Source: an uncultured bacterium (GTDB lineage Bacteria > Actinomycetota > Coriobacteriia > Coriobacteriales > Coriobacteriaceae). From it: a DNA stretch of 18,213 bases. Of the stretch, positions 1-7,221 are shown piece by piece. Under the pieces are notes generated by a model. The model made no database searches, was not told where the DNA came from, and saw nothing but the letters and a program-made list of their open reading frames with translations. Where the stretch lies: assembly GCA_905216175.1 (NCBI GenBank), contig CAJMSV010000028.1, positions 1-18,213 of the forward strand, in the 5' to 3' direction. Every line of letters begins with the position of its first letter. The first letter of the stretch is position 1. The position numbers were made by a program, and so were the translations under genes.

Positions 1-63
1 ACGGCACCCGAGGCCGCCCCCGAGCGCGCGGCATCGCTCTAGGCCCTCTATGCCGGGTATCCC

Positions 64-3000
64 TTGGCGGGCGAGGGCGGTTCCTTTGGCGGCGGTACGA
101 CCATCATGGGTCTGGTGCGCGACCTGTTGGAGCTGTCGAGCCAGTTGCCGGGCGGTATGGACGACGTGCGCGTGGCGCGCGGCCAGGCCGATACCTCGGC
201 ACTCGCCGATGCCTATCGATCGGCGTTGGGTGCAAGCAAGGCGGCGACCGAGAAGGCGCAGGGTGCACTCGACGCCATCGATGCGTTCGAGGCGAGCGGC
301 AAGACCATGGCCGATGCGGCGCGGCTCATGATGTCGTGCACCATGCCGCGCGCGAGCAAGGCGTTCCCCAAGGAGCAGGTCGAGCTGCTCAAGGCCGAGG
401 CTGCCGATGCATTTATCAATATCGCGCTGGCCTGCGGTGGTCCCGCGCTCGATGCGCTGGTGGGCTTGGCCCGCTCTGTAGAGGCCGAGTATCGCGCGCT
501 GAAGGCCGGCCAGTCTGCCCTCGACAACAACGACCTGCTGCGCATGGCCTACGAGGCCCTGCGCGATTACCCGGCCATTCGCGCTGCGTACGAGGGCCGC
601 TTTAAGATGGTCATGATCGATGAGTTTCAGGATACCGACCAGATGCAGGTCGATCTGATCCGCTACCTGACGGGTGCGGGGGAGCGCGCGCTGTGTACCG
701 TGGGCGATGCGCAGCAGTCGATCTATCGCTTCCGCGGCGCCGAGGTCGAGGTCTTCCGTCGCCAGGAGCGCAAAGTGGGATCGACGGCGGCGTCCGAGAC
801 GGTTGCCACGCTGGATGTCCCCACCGGCGAGCTCGTCAAGCTCGTGCGCAACTTCCGCAGTCACGACGAGGTACTGCGTTACGTGGCACGCGTCTTCGAC
901 GGCGATGACGGCGGCCTGATGCAGGGCTTTTTGGATCTTGAGACGAGCGACGGCCGCAAGGACACGCTGGTGGCAGATGCCTCGCGTCGCCAGGCCCTCT
1001 TTGTTGCCGGCGGCAGCACGCAGGAGCGCACACAGGCCAAGGCCCGTGCAATCGCGGAGCGATTCCGCGCGCTTGCCGATGCCGGCCAGCCCCAGGGCGG
1101 CATGGTGCTGCTGCTGGGCCGCATGACCAACGCAGACGTCTACGCACAGGCCTTCCGCGACCAGGGGCTCGACTGCGTCATCGCGGGCGGCTCGGTCTTT
1201 GCCCAAGCCGCCGAGGTGCAGACGGTGCGCGCCCTGGTTTGTACGCTCGCCAATCCGGCCGATACGGCGCAGGGCCTTATGCCGCTGCTGGCCTCGCCGA
1301 TGTTTGCGCTCGGCGCCCAGGAGTTCCTAGCGCTGGCGACCAAGCTCGACGAGCAGACAGGGGAGACCTCGCGCAGGAATATCGACGTGGGCATCATGAG
1401 CGATTCCGATGTGCCGGGCCTGCAAGACCTGCCGCTCGTGACGCGCGCCCGCGAGGTACTGCGGTATGCGCTTCGTCGCGTGGGCCGCGATTCGTTCGCA
1501 GCCATCGCGCGCGACGTGGTCAACGCCTCCGGCTGGTTTGTGCGTCTGGCACAGCGTGGTCCCGAGGGCAAGGCCATTGCCGCCAACGTGCTCAAGGCGC
1601 TCGACGCTGTGGCCGAGGCGGAGGCCGAGTTCGGCAACTCGCCGCGTTCCATCGCGCTTGCCTTCGATCGCTTCCTAGCGGGCAAGGAAGCCCCGGGTGC
1701 CCTCAACGAGGAGGGCGACGGCGCGGTGCGCATCATGACGGTGCACGCATCCAAGGGCCTGGAATATCCGGTCGTGGCGGTCGCCGAGTGCTTTGGCGTG
1801 CGCAAATCGTCCGGTGCGGCTCAGATGGGGCGTGTCGAGGGCGGGGCGCAGGTTGTGGCACTGCCTGCACGCTTCGACGGCGTTAAGCTCGCCGACGGAA
1901 CCTTTGTGAAGGGCGACGACGTTAAAAAGCAGTTTGAGCATGCGTTTAAGGGCAAGGGCACGTCGCTATGGCTGCCGCCGGAGCTCATGGAGGACGTCTG
2001 CGCGACGGGTTCTCCCGCTGAGGCATTTGCTCGCCTGCGCAACGACGACCTGCAGCTTTCGCTCGAAGAGCGGGCTCGTTTGCTCTATGTCGCCATGACG
2101 CGTGCGCGCGAGCTGGTGATCTTGGCGATGGATGCCGGCGTGAGCCGTGGCAAGGTGACGGCGCCGACCTTCGACGTCGAGACCGATCTGACCTACGACG
2201 TGCTGCGCCGTATTTTGCCGACCGACGCTCTGGACATGCCACAGCTCGATAGTGACCGTTTGACGTTCGACAACTCCAAGCCGGGCGACTACGAGCTCAT
2301 TTCGCTCGCGGACTTTACCTTTGGCGAGCAGGCGGTTGAGGCCAACGCTTCGCTGGATGCCGAGGGCAGGCTTGTCCGCGGCGATGCGGAGCCGGAGGGC
2401 GCCGGTGCAGATGCCCGCGCCGCCGTTCCCGGTCCTGCCGACCCTGAGCCCGATGCGTTTGAGCTCGTGTATCCCCAGGCGGTGGGCGTGCGAATGGGCA
2501 TCTGCCCGTATCCGGCGCGCGATTCGTACAGCTACTCGTCAATTGCAGCGGCGCTGCATGCCGAGTCCGAGGACCGTGCTGCCGAGACGCACGTGCCCAT
2601 GGACGAGGCCGGCGATGGTGCGGAGTCGGATGGTTCTGAGATGACGGATGCAGACGTGGCCGCCGTTGAGCCTACCGGCAACCCCATGGCGCTGGGCTCG
2701 GCGTTCCATGCCGCCTGCCAGTGGCTGATCGAGATGGGTGCCGATGCGCTGCCCGCCGCGCGTGCCGATGCACTGGCGCGTCTGTGGTGCCTGACGCCGG
2801 AGCAGCGCGAACGCTTCGACGTTGCTCTGGACCGCTGGCTCAAGTCGGCCGTTCGTGCCGACCTGCTCGCGTGGCCGTGCGTTCGCGCCGAGGTGCCGTT
2901 CTTTTCGCTGGGCTGCGAGGACGAGGACATCGCTCGCTACGGTGCATATGCCGAGGGCGCCATCGACGCTTTGGCGACGAACCCGGCCGATCCGTCACGC

Positions 3001-3213
3001 GCGCTGGTCATCGACTACAAGACGGGCGGCACACCGGACGAGACGCCGGAACAGTTGCAGGAGAAGCACGTCCTGCAGGCGCGCGTCTACGCTGATGTTC
3101 TACACAAAGCGGGCTTTGAGGCCGTGACCGTCAAGTTCGTCCGCGTGGAACAGGCCGATCCGACTCTCTTCGTCAATCCCGCCGAGCCCCAAGTAGTCAC
3201 CTACAATCTCTAG
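64..3213 (+). CDS. addA: AddA-type ATP-dependent helicase/nuclease subunit A, 5' truncated
   Basis: This is the C-terminal part of a UvrD-family helicase fused to a RecB-type nuclease, the AddA subunit that with AddB resects double-strand breaks for RecA. Counting from the TTG at 64, visible helicase motifs are DEFQDT (residues 186-191, Walker B), GDAQQSIYRFRG (motif III, about 214-225), the NFRS motif near 266, VHASKGLEYP (motif V) and LLYVAMTRAR (motif VI). The C-terminal nuclease shows GSAFHAACQW, then GAID (D968), IDYKTG (D984, K986) and QARVY. A long acidic linker of low complexity lies between helicase and nuclease. AddA is usually about 1,200 residues, so the Walker A region lies outside the window. 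The same frame continues upstream as plausible coding sequence (ALYAGYP, 43-63) but meets a TAG at 40-42. The TTG at 64 is therefore probably not the natural start. The gene ends in TAG. Confidence 0.85.
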   Translation: MAGEGGSFGGGTTIMGLVRDLLELSSQLPGGMDDVRVARGQADTSALADAYRSALGASKAATEKAQGALDAIDAFEASGKTMADAARLMMSCTMPRASKAFPKEQVELLKAEAADAFINIALACGGPALDALVGLARSVEAEYRALKAGQSALDNNDLLRMAYEALRDYPAIRAAYEGRFKMVMIDEFQDTDQMQVDLIRYLTGAGERALCTVGDAQQSIYRFRGAEVEVFRRQERKVGSTAASETVATLDVPTGELVKLVRNFRSHDEVLRYVARVFDGDDGGLMQGFLDLETSDGRKDTLVADASRRQALFVAGGSTQERTQAKARAIAERFRALADAGQPQGGMVLLLGRMTNADVYAQAFRDQGLDCVIAGGSVFAQAAEVQTVRALVCTLANPADTAQGLMPLLASPMFALGAQEFLALATKLDEQTGETSRRNIDVGIMSDSDVPGLQDLPLVTRAREVLRYALRRVGRDSFAAIARDVVNASGWFVRLAQRGPEGKAIAANVLKALDAVAEAEAEFGNSPRSIALAFDRFLAGKEAPGALNEEGDGAVRIMTVHASKGLEYPVVAVAECFGVRKSSGAAQMGRVEGGAQVVALPARFDGVKLADGTFVKGDDVKKQFEHAFKGKGTSLWLPPELMEDVCATGSPAEAFARLRNDDLQLSLEERARLLYVAMTRARELVILAMDAGVSRGKVTAPTFDVETDLTYDVLRRILPTDALDMPQLDSDRLTFDNSKPGDYELISLADFTFGEQAVEANASLDAEGRLVRGDAEPEGAGADARAAVPGPADPEPDAFELVYPQAVGVRMGICPYPARDSYSYSSIAAALHAESEDRAAETHVPMDEAGDGAESDGSEMTDADVAAVEPTGNPMALGSAFHAACQWLIEMGADALPAARADALARLWCLTPEQRERFDVALDRWLKSAVRADLLAWPCVRAEVPFFSLGCEDEDIARYGAYAEGAIDALATNPADPSRALVIDYKTGGTPDETPEQLQEKHVLQARVYADVLHKAGFEAVTVKFVRVEQADPTLFVNPAEPQVVTYNL

Positions 3214-3225
3214 CCCTCAGATAAC

Positions 3226-3288
3226 TTGCGGTGGAATAGTTCCTGTATTGCGGCCCAGATGGCCCAAGCGGGAACTATTTCACCGCAA
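3226..3288. repeat. Long near-perfect inverted repeat between addA and dnaE
   Basis: An 18-nt left arm (3226-3243, TTGCGGTGGAATAGTTCC) pairs with a right arm (3271-3288, GGAACTATTTCACCGCAA) with a single G-T wobble. The 27-nt loop can form a further small stem, GGCC at 3252-3255 with GGCC at 3261-3264. No T-tract follows the right arm, so it is not a textbook intrinsic terminator. It begins 12 nt after the addA stop. It may be a dispersed palindromic element, a Rho-independent RNA-end stabiliser, or an operator. The pairing is seen directly; the role is unknown. Confidence 0.7.
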
Positions 3289-3344
3289 CTGCAAGAGGAG
3301 CCGTGTTGGTTTGGCTAGGTTCGGGTGCTGTCCGTGCCGTGGGG

Positions 3345-3350
3345 TAAAAT
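3345..3350 (+). promoter_or_regulatory. Candidate -10 element (TAAAAT) for dnaE
   Basis: TAAAAT lies 39 nt before the dnaE ATG and differs from TATAAT at one position. I find no convincing -35 hexamer at 16-18 nt spacing and no TG extension. The placement between the addA hairpin and dnaE is the main support. A GGAG-like ribosome site at about 3378-3381 sits 8 nt before the ATG at 3390. Confidence 0.3.
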
Positions 3351-3389
3351 CGTTCAGTCAGAACACGAACCCGCATCGGAGCTCATCAC

Positions 3390-3749
3390 ATGGCATTCGT
3401 CCATCTGCACAATCACACTGTTTTCTCCATGCTCGACGGCGCAACCCGTATCCAGGATATGGTCAACCGTGCCGAAGAGCTGGCCATGCCCGCCGTGCCC
3501 CTCGCCGCCCACCGCTACAAGAACGGCGTGCCCGACCTGGCGCTGGCCTGCGACGCCGGCAACCACAACACGCCCGAGTACAAAACCTGGAGCCACGACA
3601 AGGCCTTCTTGGAAAAGGACCGCCGCGACGAGCTGGTGGAGCCCGATCCCGAGGAAAACCCGCGCGAGCATGCCCAGTACGTCAAAGACATGGCCATGTG
3701 GGACGAGAAGGGCAACATCGCCGAGCTCAAGCCGCCCCTGGTCATCTAA
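3390..3749 (+). pseudogene. dnaE: DNA polymerase III alpha subunit, N-terminal PHP fragment ended by an in-frame TAA
   Basis: This frame encodes the first 119 residues of DnaE and stops at TAA 3747-3749. The downstream frame (same phase) resumes immediately as PIFGCEGYFTP, so the two pieces are one gene. The start is the ATG at 3390, giving MAFVHLHNHT, the classic PHP motif I (HLHNH, residues 5-9). Motif II, normally of the form A-I-T-D-H-G-x-M-x-G in actinobacterial DnaE, reads PLAAHRYKNG (37-46), so the conserved Asp and Gly are lost. A highly charged stretch (about residues 55-118) separates motif II from the GCE segment and is longer than in E. coli DnaE. In the family the PHP domain supports exonuclease binding or has its own proofreading activity. 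Genuine nonsense mutation and consensus error are both possible. Confidence 0.75.
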
Positions 3750-3824
3750 CCCATCTTTGGCTGCGAGGGCTACTTTACGCCGGACGAGACGCTCGCCCGC
3801 GACCACAAGCCCGAGCTCTACCAC

Positions 3825-6800
3825 ATGATCCTTCTGGCCAAGGACCAGGAGGGCTACGTCAACCTGATGCAGACGGTCTCCGAGGCCGCCGTGCAGGGCT
3901 TTTACTACAAGCCGCGCGTGACGCTCGACAACCTGCGCCGCCACGCCAAGGGCATGATCTGCACCAGCGCCTGTATCGCCGGCATCATCCCCAAATACAT
4001 CGACCGCGGAGACATGGAAGGCGCCATCAAGTGGGCCGAGACCTTCCGCGACACCTTCGACCCCGGCGACTTCTACATCGAGATCCAGGAACACGGCATC
4101 ACCACCGACAACGGTCTGACCGACGAGCAGATGGACCGCACGCTCATCGACATCGCCAAACAGGTGGGCGTCAAGGTCATCGCGACCAACGACTTCCACT
4201 ACCTGCGCCGCGAGGACGCGCCCGTGCAGGACGTCATCATGTGCATCGGCATGAACGCCAAGGTCGACGACCCCAACCGCATGCGCATGACCGGCTCGGA
4301 GTTTTACATGAAGACCGAGGAGGAGATGCGGGCAATGTTCCCGTATTGCCCCGAGGCCTGCGACAACACGCTCGAGATCGCCGACAAGTGCTACGTCGAG
4401 CTCGACTGGGACTCCATCATCCTGCCGCGCTTCCCGCTGCTCGATCCCGGCGAGACGCACGAGAGCCAGTTCCGCCGCGAGTGCGAGAAGGGCCTGCGCC
4501 AGCACTACGGCGACGACTGGGCCACGCGCGAGATCGGCGGCGTCAACATCAAAGAGCGCTTTGAGTACGAATACAAGGTCATCTGCGACAAGGGCTTTGC
4601 CGCCTACTTTTTGATTGTTGCCGAGTACGTGCAATGGGCCAAGGACAACGGCATCGGCGTCGGCCCCGGCCGTGGTTCGGCCGCCGGCGCTATCGTCGCC
4701 TACGCCATGAACATCACTGCGTTCGACCCGCTCGAGAACGGCCTGATGTTCGAGAGGTTCCTGTCCCCGCAGCGTACCGAGATGCCCGATATCGATATGG
4801 ACTTCGACGATGAGCGGCGCCTCGAGGTCGTGGAGCACGTTCGCCAGCTCTACGGCCCCGAGAAGGTCACCCACGTCATCACCTACTCGACCATCAAGGC
4901 CAAGCAGGCCATCAACGACGCCGCGCGCGTCCTGGACTACCCGGTCTACATGGGCCAGCGCCTGTCCAAGATGGTTTCGAGCGACCCCAAGGTCAAGCTC
5001 AAGCAGGTGCTCGACAAACAGCCCGGCAAAGAAGATCTGTTTAACCCCGATTTTGCCGAGGCCTATAAAAAGGACGACGACGCCCGCCGCATCATCGACA
5101 CGGCGCTCTCGATCGAGGGCCTCACCCGTGGCGAGGGCGTGCACGCGTGCGCCGTTCTGATCTGCCGTGACCCCGTCAACGAGCACGTGCCCACCAAGCT
5201 CGATACCAAGGGCGGCGTCGAGATTACCCAGTACGAGGGCCATACCGTCGCCGACATGGGCCTGCTCAAGATGGACTTCTTGGGCCTGCGTACGCTGACG
5301 GTTATCTCCAAGGCCAAGGCCAACATCAAAAAGAACTTCGGCATCGACATCAAAGAGGAAGAGATTCCCTTTGACGATCCCGAGATCTTTAAGCTCATGG
5401 GCTCCGGCCACACCGCCGGCGTCTTCCAGGTCGAGTCCGCCGGCATGACGGCCACGATCAAGAACATGAAGCCCACCGAGTACAAGCATGTCGTAGCATT
5501 GATCGCCCTGTACCGCCCGGGCCCGCTGGGCGCCGGCATGGTTTCGTCCTACATCAACCGTATGAACGGCAAGGAGCCGGCCGTCTCCTACGACGACCGC
5601 CTGGACGACATCCTGGGCGAAACCTACGGCACCATGGTCTACCAGGAGCAGGTTATGCTCATCTCCGTCGAGATGTGCGGCTTCTCCAAGGGCGAATCGG
5701 ACTCGCGTATCCGTAAGCCCGTGGCTAAGAAAAAGATTAAGCTGCTCACGTCGACGGTGCTGCACTGGGAGGATGGCTCGGACGAGACCACCTACGACCA
5801 CTGGATGAACGGCGCTATCAAGAACAACTACACGCGCGAGGTCGCCCAGAAGATTTGGGACGATGTTCTCGAGTTCGCATCCTACGCCTTCAACAAGTCG
5901 CACTCCGCCGGCTACGCCATCCTGGTTATGCAGACGGCGTGGCTCAAGGCGCACTATCCGCACGAGTACATGGCGGCCGTTTTGACGTCCTATACGGGCA
6001 AGACCGACAAGATCGTGCACTACGTCTCGGCGTGCCGTCACGACGGCATTCCCGTGCTTTCGCCAGATGTCAACGAGTCCGGCACCGAGTTCACGGCTAC
6101 CAAGGAAGGCGTGCGCTTTGGTCTGGCCGGCATCCGCGGCGTGGGCACCGGCGTGGCGCAGGCGATTATCGCCGAGCGCGAGGCGGGCGGTCCGTTTAAG
6201 ACGCTGCACGACTTTGTCGAGCGCGTGGACTCGAGCCAGGCCAACCGTCGCGTGATCGAATCGCTCATCAAGGCAGGCGCCTTCGACTCCACGGGGTATC
6301 CGCGTCGCCAGATGATGCACTTTGTGGACAAGAACAACCCCGAGATCATCATCGATGCCGCAGTAAAGCGCCAGAAGGATCGCGCGAGCGGCCAGACGTC
6401 GTTCTTCGATATGTTTGGCGACGTTGAGGGCTCGGGCTTTGAGGTGAGCGTGCCCGATCCGGATGGCCAGGAATGGGACCGCCACCTTAAGCTGAGCCAG
6501 GAGAAAGAGGTTCTGGGCATCTATGTCTCGGACCACCCGCTGCGTCCGTTTGAGTATGCACTAGCCAAGGCGCGCGAGTTTTCGTTCTCGCAGATCGACA
6601 CCGGCTATGAGGTGCATAACCCCACGGGCGGTACCATCAACCAGGAGATTCCCGAGGGCAAGGCGCTGTGGTGGGCCGGCATGGTCTCGAGCGTGTCCAA
6701 GCGCGTGACCAAAAACGGCGACCCCATGGGCATCGTGCAGCTCGAGGACATGGAAGGCGAGGCCACGGTCGTGGTGTTCCCCAAGACCTACAAGGAGGCC

Positions 6801-7193
6801 GAGGGGTATCTGTACGGCGAGGTCGATCCCGAGACCGGCGCGCAGCTGTCCGACGCGTTTGTGCGCATTAAGGGCAAGCTCGAGCGCTCGGACCGCGGCG
6901 ACCAGATCATCGCGCAGGAGATTGTGCCGCTGGAGCTTAGCGAGGAGAAAAACAAGCCCAAGGTCTTTGAGGTCATGGTGCCCAACAGCCGCTTTAGCCA
7001 GGGCAATATGGCGCGCCTGGCCACGGTGCTCACCACCAACCCGGGCGGCGACCGCGTGGAGATCTTTATTGAGCAAGTCGACGGGCGCGTGCTGCGCGCT
7101 GAGGTGCCGGCCAAGGTCAATGCACGCTCGATTCCGCTGCTGGCAGAGGCAAAGGCCATCGTCGGCAACCAAGGCCGCGTGACGGTTATCTAA
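3825..7193 (+). CDS. dnaE: DNA polymerase III alpha subunit, main part (palm to OB domain)
   Basis: This is the body of the replicative DNA polymerase. The coding frame resumes at 3750 directly after the TAA; the first start codon after it is the ATG at 3825, which has no good ribosome site. Counting from 3825, the palm has PDIDMDFDD with catalytic Asp322 and Asp324, preceded by the GPGRGSAAGA segment, and the third catalytic Asp484 in KMDFLGLRTL. Next come the fingers and the YAFNKSHSAGYA region, a helix-hairpin-helix (AGIRGVGTGVAQ, about 768-779), a likely beta-clamp binding motif QTSFFDMF (857-864), and an OB fold from about 948. With the N-terminal fragment the gene would span 3390-7193, about 1,267 codons, somewhat longer than E. 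coli DnaE. The active site is intact, so only the PHP region is damaged. If the TAA is real, the product would lack about 145 N-terminal residues. The gene ends in TAA, 28 nt before the SNF2 gene. Confidence 0.93.
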   Translation: MILLAKDQEGYVNLMQTVSEAAVQGFYYKPRVTLDNLRRHAKGMICTSACIAGIIPKYIDRGDMEGAIKWAETFRDTFDPGDFYIEIQEHGITTDNGLTDEQMDRTLIDIAKQVGVKVIATNDFHYLRREDAPVQDVIMCIGMNAKVDDPNRMRMTGSEFYMKTEEEMRAMFPYCPEACDNTLEIADKCYVELDWDSIILPRFPLLDPGETHESQFRRECEKGLRQHYGDDWATREIGGVNIKERFEYEYKVICDKGFAAYFLIVAEYVQWAKDNGIGVGPGRGSAAGAIVAYAMNITAFDPLENGLMFERFLSPQRTEMPDIDMDFDDERRLEVVEHVRQLYGPEKVTHVITYSTIKAKQAINDAARVLDYPVYMGQRLSKMVSSDPKVKLKQVLDKQPGKEDLFNPDFAEAYKKDDDARRIIDTALSIEGLTRGEGVHACAVLICRDPVNEHVPTKLDTKGGVEITQYEGHTVADMGLLKMDFLGLRTLTVISKAKANIKKNFGIDIKEEEIPFDDPEIFKLMGSGHTAGVFQVESAGMTATIKNMKPTEYKHVVALIALYRPGPLGAGMVSSYINRMNGKEPAVSYDDRLDDILGETYGTMVYQEQVMLISVEMCGFSKGESDSRIRKPVAKKKIKLLTSTVLHWEDGSDETTYDHWMNGAIKNNYTREVAQKIWDDVLEFASYAFNKSHSAGYAILVMQTAWLKAHYPHEYMAAVLTSYTGKTDKIVHYVSACRHDGIPVLSPDVNESGTEFTATKEGVRFGLAGIRGVGTGVAQAIIAEREAGGPFKTLHDFVERVDSSQANRRVIESLIKAGAFDSTGYPRRQMMHFVDKNNPEIIIDAAVKRQKDRASGQTSFFDMFGDVEGSGFEVSVPDPDGQEWDRHLKLSQEKEVLGIYVSDHPLRPFEYALAKAREFSFSQIDTGYEVHNPTGGTINQEIPEGKALWWAGMVSSVSKRVTKNGDPMGIVQLEDMEGEATVVVFPKTYKEAEGYLYGEVDPETGAQLSDAFVRIKGKLERSDRGDQIIAQEIVPLELSEEKNKPKVFEVMVPNSRFSQGNMARLATVLTTNPGGDRVEIFIEQVDGRVLRAEVPAKVNARSIPLLAEAKAIVGNQGRVTVI

Positions 7194-7221
7194 GCTACCC
7201 CGGGTGAGATTGGAGGAAGTG

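Noticed and set aside
3352..3364. GTTC-N5-GAAC inverted repeat before dnaE as a LexA box
   Set aside because: The half-sites are in the opposite order to a GAAC-N4-GTTC box and the spacing is wrong.
3248..4564. A 438-codon plus-strand frame overlapping the palindrome and dnaE
   Set aside because: Arg/Pro/His-rich out-of-frame translation of dnaE, typical of a shadow; it bridges the TAA only by being in another phase.
3354..6536. A 1,060-codon open frame on the minus strand opposite dnaE
   Set aside because: It is the antisense shadow of a GC-rich gene. The plus-strand frame carries all DnaE motifs; the minus frame has no recognisable domain and runs across the dnaE start.
7204..7221. GTG at 7204 as the SNF2 gene start
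   Set aside because: The ribosome site GGAGGA lies inside that extension and is correctly spaced for the ATG at 7222.
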